In this document: piece after piece, positions 39,687 through 51,453 of the stretch
Position numbering within the stretch: position 1 is the first letter of the stretch
Layout of the letters: each line of letters begins with the position of its first letter
Notes under the pieces: generated by a model
Told to the model about the DNA's origin: nothing
The model's database searches: none
The model's input: the letters and a program-made list of their open reading frames with translations, nothing else
Assembly (NCBI GenBank): GCA_900239685.1
Contig: OENT01000428.1
Span: 1-64,000, forward strand
Origin: Rotaria macrura
Taxonomy: Eukaryota; Rotifera; Eurotatoria; Philodinida; Philodinidae
Direction of reading: 5' to 3'
DNA length: 64,000 bases
Position numbers and translations under genes: made by a program

Positions 39687-41779
39687 TTAATAGACAAATG
39701 GAATAAGTGCGTACTTTACATGTGCAATATAATGTTCGTATGCACCTTCTGTACATGTGTGGCGAAGTGCTCGATCAAAATAATGTGCTTTGTATACAGA
39801 CATGCCGATGATATAGAATGTGTAAAACCATGGTGCTAAATGATTAACGCCAGCTGGTAGTGACCAACCAACAACCATGAATATTTCAGCTATCAGATGA
39901 GGATGACGACACCATCGCCAACACCCACTCGTTAGTATTCGTTGAGTATCGTTTACCATGACGGAATTCTCTGCATCACTATTATTCTTTGCTTGGAATG
40001 CACTAGAAGAATCAATGAAGACATTTTCTTCGATGAAAAATATATCAATCACAATCCATCGCAGTGATTTGAAATAAAAGTAGCAGGAAAATCATCATGA
40101 ACACTTCTACTATGATCGACAGATACAGCTAACAATATAATTTTTTTTACATTTATAAATGTAAATTTCCTTTGTTTGAATCCTCTGGGCTCTTCTTGGA
40201 TGGATTACACTGCACTTACGTCCGTTGTTGTATAGAAACTCGTTGTATTAAGTAGCCAATCATAAACAATGTAACAGACAGAAAAAGCGTGTAAACGTTG
40301 ACCGGTCGATGACTTCTTCCTATGTAAAACTAAAGTAAAAAAAAACGATACGTGTTGTTTTAACGGATTGTCATGTTGTAAAAACTACAGATTACTAAAT
40401 ATTATCAATCGCGTAAATCATTCTTGCACAACTGCACTTCATAGGTTTAGAACCTTGACTTTGATTGTGTTGAAAATTTTAGTACAGTTATCAAAAAGTC
40501 TATTCTGAAGTTTTACAATTTACGTCTTGTCTTTGTTTAAGTCTTATCAGATATTTGTTAATTAAATTTCAATCAATAATCAGTTGAAAGAACGAATGTT
40601 TTTACAGATGTTCATTCTTAGAAAGCCTACTCAAAACAAAAACAACAAGTCTAACACCGAATAAAAGTCTGAAGAAAAGCAGATTTTTTCGGCATTATCT
40701 AACACTGTCTAAATATATTGTATGCATAAATCGAACATACAGAAGTGAGCGTAGCCATGAAAGGTACCCAACAAAGATTAGTGAAAACTGCATCGAATGA
40801 TGATGGTGGTGAAATATCAAATGATTGACGTATCATAGAAGTTTCATTAATGAATACATTAATAATATAGACTGTTTGAAGAAGTATTGAAAGTGCGAAA
40901 CGAATCGATATTTGACGATTGTATTTGATTATAGTTAACAGTAAAAGAAGATTAAGTGCTGGCCAAAGAATAATTCCTGGACGAATCGACAGAAATAAAT
41001 GAAAATCAAACGGTGTTTGCTTTTGATATTGATTATGACTATCAAAAATTTCATATGTTCGAATACGATATAATTTGTTATACTTACTCGTTGATAGGTA
41101 CTGAACGATAGCGAGTAAAAAGTTTATTAGTTAATAAAATAAGACTAAACATAAGTGCAATGCCAAGACTGAATAAAGCTAGTAGATAATAGGATTTCGT
41201 TAATTCTCGGAGTGGAATTTTCTCTTGAAAAAGATACATCATCAAGCAAGTTATTGTAAAAGCCAGTAAACTATTTGACCGATGCTTGTAATAGATGTTT
41301 GGATGAGATTCTTTTATATATACAAGTTGTTCTCGTCCGAAATGTGGAAAATATCGGGCGAAAATTAATTGTAATATAAACCATATTAGAAGATATAGAA
41401 TAACGACCATAGGATATTGTTGAGATGCATAACGATTTGATGATCGAGTTTGCCAATCGAGATCTGAATTATGATAAAAACTATGTTGAATATAGAGAAA
41501 TAGAACCATCCAGCTAAAGGATATAATCATCGATTTCAATGTTAAAGAATGATATAAAACGATTTGTTCATTATTTATAAGAGTCTTTTGTTTTGTTGTA
41601 CGTCGAAATTTTTCCGGTAGATCAACATATCTCGACGGTACAACAACAACGCTCTCATCCAAGAATTGACAAACATAATTATTATCATCGGTATAATCAA
41701 TAATACGAGCTTTATAATAATTCGATGTTGACGGCCATTTAGCTAGTACGAATGTTCCGATCGGAATTAATGACGACAT
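39687..41779 (-). CDS. lamin B receptor-like protein: Tudor domain plus sterol C14-reductase-like membrane domain
   Basis: Four exons join in phase (41779-41088, 41038-40741, 40329-40220 and 40002-39687) to about 471 residues. The start is the ATG giving MSSLIPIGTFVLAKWPS; an acceptor-like TTTCTAG lies 27 nt upstream. Residues 1-60 form a Tudor domain (KWPSTSNYYKARIIDY; FLDESVVVVPSRYVDLP), as in LBR. Several hydrophobic helices follow, then ERG24-family sequence: FLSIRPGIILWPALNLLLL, CWVPF, CRHPHLIAEIFMVVGWSLP and AHVKYALIPFVY. LBR sits in the inner nuclear membrane and anchors chromatin and lamina. Canonical reductase motifs are changed: the GRELNPR signature before the RPG motif is missing, the DITHDGFG region is DISPPSSF, and RHPNYLGD is RHPHLIAE. 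Sterol reduction is therefore unlikely (inference). A related C14 or DHCR7-type protein is the alternative. Confidence 0.85.
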
Positions 41780-42851
41780 TAGAGATTGTTCGTACACTTC
41801 TATATACTAGAAATTATATTGTATAATAGACTTAGTAACCGCGCGTTCCAATCATTTTCATTGTCAAATAAATTTTAATGTTTTGTTTTTTTCTAATGTT
41901 CCTCAATATATTGTTAAACTATCAATCCATATTGAATAATTCATTTTCAAAAGTTCCTTCATTCATAACTATGATTGATTTATATCTCATGAAACAAATT
42001 TCATACAAACTTTCACTTAGCTTCATATATTTTTCTTGCAATCCTTTCTCTTGTCGGTATGAATAAATTTTGATGAAAATAAGTTTTCTAGTAATGCCTA
42101 TGCTTAGTTAATATCTGTGTTTGTCATTCGTTTGTTATTTAGTTGAATTTGAAAATATTAGATTCATTTTTAATACGAACTCGGTGTATTATCAATTGAG
42201 AAAAGTTTATTTTCTCGTAATTGATCTTTATTTTTAATCGTATCTGAAAAAAATGAGAAAAGTAATTTCCAACAACTATTGTTAAAGAATAATTTTCATA
42301 TATTTCATCATTATTGTAGTTGTTGAATACTTTTTTTTCTGATCGAAGTCTAATTTTGCTTTATTTTCAATAGACAATTCATCGATGGCATGTTCGAACT
42401 ATAATATATAGCTAGCTCGTATGAAAAAGCAAATACATCTAACAAAAATGATGTTGTTTTTAATACTTCTCATTTAATCAACATGTTCTTGTTTTGTTTT
42501 TTTCCCATTCTCTTTAGACGACAGGTGCATCGTCAATGTAACTCGTATCATACAACTATGAACTGTTATAATATTTCTCATATGACTGAATATATCTATA
42601 CCATTTTTTCAGTCAATCATGCCCACTATCTTGACATCAGTGTTTTAGATTTTTATCAAAAGAAAAACAAGAGAAAAGAACATCATCGTCCATTATGACA
42701 AGAATAATTCAAAGTACTCAAATATATCTGTTACATAACAGTATTTGTCAACTTCGCTATATAATAATAGGTCGTAGTCGTTCTTTCTTATCTATTGTTG
42801 TTTCGATTCTTTTTTAAACTGAAATTATTTAGTGAAACGCAGTATTAAAAA
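41780..42851. other. intergenic spacer
   Basis: AT-rich, between the 5' end of the LBR-like gene (minus) and the lipocalin (plus), so it holds both promoters. No gene is seen. An acceptor-like GAAATTATTTAG at about 42821-42832 precedes the lipocalin ATG. Confidence 0.5.
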
Positions 42852-43493
42852 ATGCATCTTTTCTATTTACTAAGTGTTTTTTTTCTTGGATCTGTTGTTT
42901 ATTCATGGCCAGATCCACCATGTAGAACACCACCGTTAGCTGCTAACTATACAATTGAAAAGGTTCGTATTCAGACAAATTTTCAGACAACTTTCTAGTT
43001 GCTTGCATATTAATAGTATTCTGGACGATGGTTTGAAATTGGTAAAATACAAACGCCTGGTGGAGCGTTTTTCGAACGAGGTTGTGTCTGTACACATCTT
43101 GATGTCAGTCCTAATTTTCCGGATACAACAATAGTTAATGTATCAAATATTTGTAATAAAGATTCGCCTACCGGTCAACTGATTGTCTCTAATCAGACAT
43201 TAACTAGTTTAACGAAGCCGTCAAATGGTCGATACAATACATCATTTTTACCTAGTCTACCTCCTGCTGCTTACAATGTTATCGTTTTGCAAACGGATGA
43301 ATATAGTGTTGAATATGATTGCATACGTCAATTGGGTATAACAAATTATTGCGTACATGTTCTATCACGTAAACCAACGTTAGATGTGACAATAGTTAAT
43401 AGTATTTTAAAACTAGTACAAGAATTTGATTTAAATACAGCTAAACTTGAATATAAACAAACCAAACAAGAAAATTGCTCGTATTTTAAATGA
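42852..43493 (+). CDS. secreted lipocalin (apolipoprotein D-like)
   Basis: Two exons, 42852-42962 and 43017-43493, give about 195 residues, the usual lipocalin length. A signal peptide (MHLFYLLSVFFLGSVVYS) comes first, then a Cys-containing N-terminus. Exon 2 begins with the lipocalin signature YSGRWFEIGKI, whose GxW motif closes the base of the barrel. Later strands include YNVIVLQTDEYSVEYDCI and YCVHVLSRKPTLD, matching the second and third conserved regions; the Arg after LS matches the usual third-motif Arg. Such proteins carry small hydrophobic molecules outside the cell; the ligand is unknown. Several Asn-X-Ser/Thr sites are present. Alternatively it is a more distant calycin. Confidence 0.87.
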
Positions 43494-44956
43494 ACAATCA
43501 ATATACTTCAACAGCTTAATTTGATAGTTTTGGTTTTTTAACAATAACGTGTCTCTGTTTGTTTTTTTTTGCAGTTTCAATAAACACGGCAAAAGCAAAA
43601 CGGTGTAGTTTGTCTTCTACAGTATGAAGATTCGATCCATACGTTCATAGTATTATAGTTTGCTAATGGAACAGATCTGTTGAATAAATAATAGTTATTT
43701 TTCCAAATGGATGATTCATCAAGAATATCAAAGTAGAACAAGAAAGTTTTCAAAAACTTTCTCGTTCTTCGATTAAATTTTCATCTATCTTGTGCACTTT
43801 CTGAAAGTCAAGTATTAAAATATTATTTCAAACTACTTACTGAAATGTTCTTCTTAGTCTTTACAGAACTTACATTCAATTGAAAAATATGTACTAAAAG
43901 CAGAAATGAAAACTCAACATAGCATAGACAAAAAAAAGTTCATAAACGATGCATCGTCAACTGTTTGTGTATCAAATAGACACTGTCTATATATTCAGAA
44001 AATAATTATCAATTATATTCAACACCATACTCTTCCATCGTTTAAACTGTTGATTTATTCAATGCAATGACTTCGAAAAAATTCTTTTCTCATCAGCTAA
44101 TAGTTAATTTATATCAGGAAATATCATAGTTTAGTTACATAAATAGTTGAGTTTGCTTCAACAACAATAGAAATACTGTTTCAAATTTCGTTTTTCGAAA
44201 ATTTTTCATTTTGGTAGTTGATTTTTTGTTCTAAAATACAGAGTTATGATACAGCGTATATTTTTATAAGTACATCTACACAATGGCACTGTTCAACAGA
44301 TTTGTTTCAGAATAGACACAAAATTAAAGTATTAGACAATGGTCAAAATAAACTATTTTCGTTAATGTTCATCTTCATGCACAAGTTGAACTTGTTGAAG
44401 TTTTCTAGCAAAATATTTTCTATCGTTCGTGATCAAAATTGTATTATCGTATTCGAAGCTAGAATATCTTGATTTACTATTCAGAAATATTTTTAATTTT
44501 GTTAAAACTTGAGATTGAGAATTGCCTGAAATATTAAAAGTTTGCTTGTATCTCATGATAATGAGAATTTCTAGATTTTAATTTCCTTTAATCAATTGAT
44601 TCCTTGATGTTGTATCTCGAATTATCAATGATATACATACAGTTGATCTTGCGAGTATATACTACACCGAATTGATGTTTAGAAAATTTAAAGAATATGT
44701 ATCCTCTGACTTTTTCCTTTTGTACATACTCTCAAAACGATTGCTAGAACTTATTTGGATACAATCATGAAAGTGTAAGTTATTTTCTCAAAGTTTATCC
44801 TTCGATACTTCTGATGAAAAGAAAAAGGAAACGTAAGGCCGTAATTGTTATGAATCACAATGTATTCGCTTTTTCGTTACGGAAAATCTGTCTTCTATGT
44901 GAGTGTTGATCGGTTATTGTTGAAAATAAAAGAGAATAGTGAAGAACTTAATATGT
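43494..44956. other. intergenic spacer
   Basis: No gene is supported. The spacer lies between the 3' end of the lipocalin (plus) and the 3' end of paralog A (minus), so the two genes are convergent. Small open frames around 44218-44560 occur on both strands and look like chance. Confidence 0.5.
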
Positions 44957-46003
44957 TTAATTTATCAATAATAATAAAGATAAATCATTTTCAGACATGT
45001 CATTTAAAAATTTTTCATATGTTAATTGTCGTTTTTCACTACGTTGAAGAAATTCATCGTGTCTTGTCAATGCAAGACGGGCATATTTAACTGCTATCGG
45101 TTGTAATTCATATTGATATTGTCTTATTTTATCTTTTCGTTCTTGATCATTCGTTATAAAAATTAAATGTGTATTACCAGTTATTTTATCGTTGGAATAT
45201 TCCATGGATATATCGACGTATGTTTTCGATATTATTGTAAGAAGATCAACTGTACGTTCGATTTCGATAACTTTCGGTGTAAGTAAATTAAGTATTAAAT
45301 CACGATAATTATTAATATTAACTCCCATGAATTCTTCTAACATCCAATGAAATTGTAGAAGAAAATCATTGATCGCATTTTCAGCTTGAATTGATAATTG
45401 AATGAATAGATCATAAAAAAGAGTCCATTGAATTTTGATATCTTCTGTTTGAAGTGTAAGACTGATATCCGTTGCTGTCTCGGATAGAAGAGTATCTAAT
45501 TCAATTAGAAGATCGTTGACTTGTTCTATTTTCGATTTAGGATCTTTCAGTATGACTAAAGTTTCATTAGCTAAGTCATCACCTTTTTTAATTAAAACAG
45601 ATAGATGTTCACTAATAGAATCGTTGTCTCCTTTTTTAATCAAAAGAAGATTAGTTTTTAAATGAATAGGAAAACGTTCTAGACCTATTTGGATACGACT
45701 CAAATCTTTGAATAAATCCATGAGAACAAGTCGAATGTTGTCACTTAATTGAGCTATTGTGTGACGAAAAGAAGTCGGACGTGTGATATATTTCGTACAG
45801 GCATCGGGATCTTTCAGAAGGGAAAAGTCTGTTTTCGATGCATGAATCATTAATATATTTAGATAATTAGAAAGCATGGCATTGGCTAAAACATAATCTT
45901 GCCATTGTTCAACCAAAACGTGATCATCAACTTTTGCTTCAGTTGAAATTCTATTAAGAACGATTCCTAAAATAAAAAATCGTATACAAATGTTACAATA
46001 CAT
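44957..46003 (-). CDS. paralog A of a tandem secreted all-helical family (function unknown)
   Basis: Minus-strand open frame of about 348 residues from the ATG at 46003; the longer frame upstream starts only with GTG. The N-terminus (MYCNICIRFFILGIVLNRIS) looks like a signal peptide. The body is predicted to be almost entirely helical. Family landmarks are SNYLNILMIHASKTDFSL near the N-terminus, IKIQW in the middle, SKTYVDISMEYS in the last third, and a C-terminal tail with YEKFLNDMSENDL. Residues between the second helix and IKIQW are short compared with paralog D. An acceptor-like TTTTATTTTAG within the signal-peptide region could mark a different first exon, so the start is uncertain. I do not recognise a named family. 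A relation to alpha-helical pore-forming proteins is only inferred from paralog D. Confidence 0.8.
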   Translation of the reverse strand: MYCNICIRFFILGIVLNRISTEAKVDDHVLVEQWQDYVLANAMLSNYLNILMIHASKTDFSLLKDPDACTKYITRPTSFRHTIAQLSDNIRLVLMDLFKDLSRIQIGLERFPIHLKTNLLLIKKGDNDSISEHLSVLIKKGDDLANETLVILKDPKSKIEQVNDLLIELDTLLSETATDISLTLQTEDIKIQWTLFYDLFIQLSIQAENAINDFLLQFHWMLEEFMGVNINNYRDLILNLLTPKVIEIERTVDLLTIISKTYVDISMEYSNDKITGNTHLIFITNDQERKDKIRQYQYELQPIAVKYARLALTRHDEFLQRSEKRQLTYEKFLNDMSENDLSLLLLIN

Positions 46004-47321
46004 AGTGTGTGTGTGTTGACAAAGTTCTTTGATTATCACTTAATGAAAAGGGACGAAGAGAATCTTGTACATGGCAACACTGGATTTTCTAAGGAGGAGA
46101 TGAGAAGCATCAAGACAAACCAATATGTGATGAAAATGATAAATGAATTCTTTTTGAAAGAAAAAATCTAGTCGATATCAAAAGAAATATTTCTGATGAA
46201 GATAACTGTGAGCGATGAAATCTAATACAGAGGGTTTGCTAAAAGATCAACGATTTCAGTTTTTCAAGACGTATTATGAAATTCAAACCCTAGAAGCGAA
46301 TAACCTCTGCTATCTAATTTCAACAGCGTTTCATCTGTTCAATTTATAATCTCTCAATAATAAGAGTGCAATCTTTTTGATAAATATTACTACTAAGATA
46401 TCTCGAGGCATTTATCATGAATTTACCAATCAAAATATAACACATGATTTATTAAGTAATAGAAATTTCTTGTTAAATCAAGAAACAAAATAGTAGTAAG
46501 ACATTTTTGACTACAGCACATGTTACAACTTCATAAAAATTCATTCATATTATTTATTGAAAAACGCATAAAATATAGATTATTGTTTCTTCATCATCTA
46601 TCGAATGTTAGATATGCACTTGAGTGAGAAAGATGGTCAAGGGTTTTTATTTTGATGACTTTGAGAACTAGAAGCTTGAGCCATCAATGCAGTTTTTGAT
46701 CTCAGAGAAGAATTTTCTCTTGAAAATTTGAGTTTGTCATTTTACTGAAAGGAAACTTCTTGAAACTTGTATTCAATTGTAAAGAAGAGGCAATCATCTG
46801 AACCGATCAAAATTTCTTAGCAAAGATTCTGAATGTGTTTTGAGTAACATAATACGACAAAAAACAATTCTCACTTGATGTTACTCGCAAAATTGATTGT
46901 TGAATTGGAGTTCTATCTTCGGTTACCGAATTAACCTTTTGCAATATCCAAAGAGATAATATAACAATCTTGATAGTAGTATCTGATAAAAAAGTTAATT
47001 TAATTTTTTCGATCAAAACAACACATTCGAAAATATAAATGCTTACGCATTCGTTGTCTTTTTTGTTGGTATTATGATAGAATCAGACGTTCTCAGTCAT
47101 ATATATATATATATACATGAAACCTAGTAGGTTTTAATCGAAATCAGAAAACAACACGAAATAGATCAAGTACGATTAAATACTTTAAGACCAAGTGATT
47201 AGTTTTCTTTCACCAATGATTGAAAACCTACGTATATTTTCATAGAAATTTTTTCTATCAAACCAATATTAAAACATAAAGTACAGAGAGAAATATCTTA
47301 GTTGTGCATTTTTCATTTTAT
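46004..47321. other. intergenic spacer
   Basis: No gene is supported between paralogs A and B. A short (AT)n run lies at 47097-47115. Confidence 0.5.
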
Positions 47322-48670
47322 TCAACCCAGTAGATTCACTAAATCATCGAACGTTGTTTCACTTAAGAATTTTTCATAGTTCGGTCGTCTATCTCCATCA
47401 CGTTGAAGAAATGCTTGGTGTCGACTCAAGGCAACTCGTGCACTCTGAACCACTTGCGGTGCTAAATCATTCTGAAACTGTCTCAAATATCGTTTACGAT
47501 CGTCTTCGTTGGACAAAAGAAGTAAATGACCATAGCCACCTACCAGATCATCTGTGAAATTAGATGATATATCACTGTAAGTTTTCGTGACAATGCCAAG
47601 AAGATCAGATGTTTGATCGATTTCAACTATTTTCGGTATAAGTAATCGAATGATAAAATCACGATTACTCTCACTGAATTGAAGATCGGGTCGAATGAAT
47701 TCTTGTAAAATCCAATTGAATTGGAGTAAAAATCTTTCACGCGTTCGTTCTGCTCGTTCTGCTAGTTCAACGACTAGATCAGTTAAATGTGTCCATTGAA
47801 TTTTAACATCAAGTACTTGTAAATTAATCCTTAGATCTATCATTCTAATATCTAATAAATAGTCGATTTCGGTAAGAAGATTTAGTACCTGTCTAAAATT
47901 CTGTTCAGGTTTTCTAAGAACGACTAAACTATCATTCACTAATCGCTCTATGTCATTAAATGAATCGGGAAACATCATTAAAAGTAAGTCAAATGGTCCT
48001 TGTTTCATCAATAAAACTATTGTCTTCAAATGATCAGGTACACGTTCCATGCCCGTATGTACGCGGTTCAAATCTTCACGAGCACCACTTAAAGCACCAC
48101 GCATTTCAGTGGCTAATTGAGAAACTGTTTGACGGATAGATCCTGGATTTTGTACATGTTTAATGGAATAACCAGTTGGTATAGGTAAAGCAAAATCTTG
48201 TCTTGAAGCAAGTATCATTAAAACATTCAAATAATTGACAGAAATGATATTAGCAAGCACCCAGTCTTGCCATTCGTCAATTAAATGATTATTGTCAGTT
48301 TTACTCTCTAATGTACTGCTTGGAACGAATTCTAAAAATGATAAGTATGACAGTGTTTTGGTTTTATTTTATTTTCAATCGACGAAAAATATTTTGAAGT
48401 CTCTCATAACTTATCATTCAAAACTATTCATGCCTATTGACGAAGCTTCTTGTTCGAAAAGATTTTTAGAATTTCATTGAAAATCGAAACAACACAGAGA
48501 TTACCTCTTTCAGAGTTCATCAGTGGTTCAGCAGAAAGTTCTTGATCTATGGATGTAGCCATCGGAAGCCATTGATTACTGGCCATGAGCCAGATAATTG
48601 TCACTAAGTTTAAATTTACTGTGTTGCGATTGAAATTACAGTCTCTATACTTACTGAAAAATCTACACAT
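47322..48670 (-). CDS. paralog B of the tandem secreted all-helical family
   Basis: Main exon 48331-47322 and a signal-peptide exon 48670-48505 (joined in phase) give about 391 residues. Within the 5' exon, two alternative small introns are possible. One would leave a first coding exon of only ATGT (48670-48667) followed by a 63-nt intron, like paralogs C and E. All options keep a hydrophobic leader (VTIIWLMASNQWLPMATS). Landmarks are VNYLNVLMILASRQDFAL, SIRQTVSQLATEM, VKIQWTHL, TKTYSDISSNFT and YEKFLSETTFDDL. It is the closest match to paralog A. There is no coiled coil / hydrophobic hairpin module. Confidence 0.8.
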
Positions 48671-48897
48671 TCTACGTAGATAGCAATGCAAGTAGGTATC
48701 GATTGTATAATTATCTACAATACGCAGATATGAATCTATATTTTCTACATTGAAGATGACAGTTCACAAAGTGGAACAGAGAGAGGTGAAAAAGGAAAAA
48801 GAGTAAATCATTAAAGCAGGAAACCGGACATGTCTCCCAGTGAACCCTTCAATGTTCCCACGTCCCTTTGATTGTCATTCTAATTAGACTATTGGAC

Positions 48898-49170
48898 TTC
48901 ATTATGATGTTATTCTAGTCGAAATTGAAATGCTCTCCTATCTATCTTGCACAGGCTCATGAAATTCAATTTTCTCTATCAGAATTGTTCGTGTCATTTT
49001 TAACTCGTACCATTTCCATCATATATCAAAGAAGAAGAAAAAAGCAGTGAAACTTAGTATTGCTCTTCCCTATTCGTTTCAATAGATGTTAGTGTTCCCT
49101 TTATTTTCCAATGAGGCCATGTGTTGATAATAGATCTGGCTTGAAACCCAGCTGTAAAAGCAGTGAACTT
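48898..49170 (+). repeat. left arm of a long inverted repeat
   Basis: About 270 bp that recur in reverse orientation at 49783-50056 with high identity by eye. Shared words include TTCCATCATATATCAAAGAA, ATAGATGTTAGTGTTCCC and AGATCTGGCTTGAAA. The arms enclose about 610 bp of unrelated sequence with no coding potential. This looks like a foldback or MITE-type element, or an inverted duplication, in the spacer between paralogs B and C. Confidence 0.85.
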
Positions 49171-49782
49171 CGTCAAGTTTTTTATTATTCGATGTAGTCA
49201 AGTCATCAAAGTTATGTGTCACTGTCATCAATGGCACAATTTATCGTCTCTTTGCTGATATTAGAAGCACTACAATCCGAATATGCAAGCATTGTATGTG
49301 AGGAAGTCAATATATTCCGTACCAAAACAAAAAACATTGAATCCATTTAGCTGAGACGAAATTCAAATTGATCTTATCCGTGCCTAAAAGTTTAATGATT
49401 CCGCTCTTGGAATCAGTTAAACCAAAAGCGTCACGAAACAGGAATACCCATGGCGAAAAGATTTGCACATTTTTAGAACTTTAGAAATATATAAAAACAA
49501 AGGTAAAAATCTAAGAGAAACGTCACTCTACAATTTTCAGAAGACAATGCAACTTGTGTCAAGACTTAGTCGTATTTATAGATTAACGAAGGCCTTTATG
49601 ATCATGTCAAATATATCGATTGTTTAGGTGTGAAAGTTAATTTCTCTTTATCGAACTTTGTCCAGTTCTAATAAATCGAGAACAAATTTTATTATTGATG
49701 AAGACACAACATTAGGCAAAAAGATTTCAAATTAATGGTAGGGTTTCGCAAAACCTATCGAGTGATTTAAAAGAACTGGGGG

Positions 49783-50056
49783 AAAATCACTGTTTTTATA
49801 GCTTGGCTTTCAAGCCAGATCTACTATCAACACGTGGTTACATTGGAAAATAAAGGGAACACTAACATCTATCGAAAAGTAAAGGGAAGAGCAATACCAA
49901 GTTTCACTGCTTTTTTTTTCTTCTTTGATATATGATGGAAATGGTAAGAGTTAAAAATGACACAACAGTTTCCGATAGAGAAAATTGAAGTTCACGAGCC
50001 TGTACAAGATAGAAAGGAAAGCATTTCGATTCTGACGAACGCAACATCATTATGAA
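49783..50056 (-). repeat. right arm of the long inverted repeat
   Basis: Reverse-complement partner of 48898-49170. Differences are scattered substitutions and small indels, so the pair is not a recent perfect copy or a simple assembly fold. A transcript across both arms would form a hairpin of about 270 bp. The rest of 48671-50240 has no gene. Confidence 0.85.
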
Positions 50057-50240
50057 CTCTAGAAGAGTAGCGAAAAGGCAATCATTTTCTTGCCGTGATG
50101 ATGAACTACTCCAAGACTTAGAAACTATTTTGTAACGAAATCCATCTTGTTGACCTTTAAGTCCCCCTCCTTTTATTGAATGAATCGGATAAACCTTTTC
50201 AATGAACTATTTGTTTCTGATTCGTTTTTTTTTGTCTAAT

Positions 50241-51453
50241 TTAATCAGCAACATTTTCTAAATATGCAGCATATTCTGTTGTCCGATTTAAACTTGTCAA
50301 AGCAAATTTGTTGTGACGTTCTTGTGCAAGCCGAGCCACTTGTACCGACTTTGCTACTATACTCTGCCATAATTGCCGTTCAGTTTTCACTCTTGCTGAT
50401 TCTAATGGGATAGTAAGATAGTCTTTACTGACAGAAATTTGTTCCATCACGTGTTCAATCGATACATCTTTGTAAGTTCTTGCCATCATGTCTAACAAAT
50501 TAGATGATTGATCGATAGCGACTGCAGCTGGAATCAGTTTTTCCAAAAGATTTGTGCGATCACTCTTAGTATTGATTCCACTCGTTGCCAGTGCTTTATT
50601 GATAGATTCACTAAAACTATCACTGATAGTTCTTTGAGTAATATCCGCACGTTCGGAAAATTTTCGAAATAGTTTTACCAAAAGATCCCATTCTAAATGT
50701 ATATCAACGGCAAATGCATGTGCTTCGCTTAGATAATCAGAATTTTCGGGTGATGTAGGGATCGTAGAATTAAGCAAGGTGACCAGTTCTTCAACTATCA
50801 ATCCAACCGAAACAAAACGCGCGAGTGTTGGCTTACTAACAGTGGATCCTTCATTGGCAGCACGTTCAGCATTGCGCAATGTGTATGGTAATAATTGTTT
50901 TAGAAGATCTTTTGGTGCTGCTTGAATCAAAAGGAAACCTGCGTGAAGATGTTCTGGAATTTGAGCCATACTACTTTGAGTACGAACAAGATCCTCCTCT
51001 GCTGTTTCAAAACAAAGTTCCATAGCTGATGCAATTTGAGAAAGTGTTGCGCGTAACGATCGGGTATTTTGGATATGCTGAACTGTGAAACCAGCCGGTA
51101 TTGTTAAATTTTGATCTTTTCTTGATGCCACTACCATCAATAGACCAAGATAATTTACAACTGTAGGCCCACCTAGCATAAGATCTTCCCATTCGCGATC
51201 CAACTCAGGAGCCAATGTTGTTGTTGTTGTGGTGGTGGTGGTCGTCGTCGTCGTCATCGTAGTTGTAGTGAACTCTACGGTGAAATCTTGATCATTTATT
51301 AAACCCAAAGCTACTGTCGAATCAACAGGAATCGTGTTGATTCTATTGATTAACAGTATCGCAAACGTGAGAAATGTGATTATTATGTCTATTAATATAA
51401 TTCAAATAAATTCAAAGATTTCAATTTATTGAAAAACATTCAAACATACTCAT
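50241..51453 (-). CDS. paralog C of the tandem secreted all-helical family, with poly-Thr linker
   Basis: Two exons: 51453-51450 (just ATGA) and 51388-50241, joined in phase to about 383 residues. The second exon then begins with a clean signal peptide (NIIITFLTFAILLINRINT). After it comes a mucin-like run of Thr codons (about 51208-51268). Family landmarks are GPTVVNYLGLLMVVASRKD, SLRATLSQIASAM, IHLEWDLL, ARTYKDVSIEHV and a tail with TEYAAYLENVAD. The long coiled-coil/hairpin insert of paralog D is absent. The 61-nt first intron has GTATGT...AATAG ends. Extracellular location is likely; the function is unknown. Confidence 0.82.

Noticed and set aside
46004..46039. Upstream extension of paralog A
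   Set aside because: The extension begins with GTG, and the sequence before MYCNIC has no leader-like or family-like content.
47354..47557. Plus-strand open frame inside paralog B
   Set aside because: Antisense shadow of a well-supported exon.
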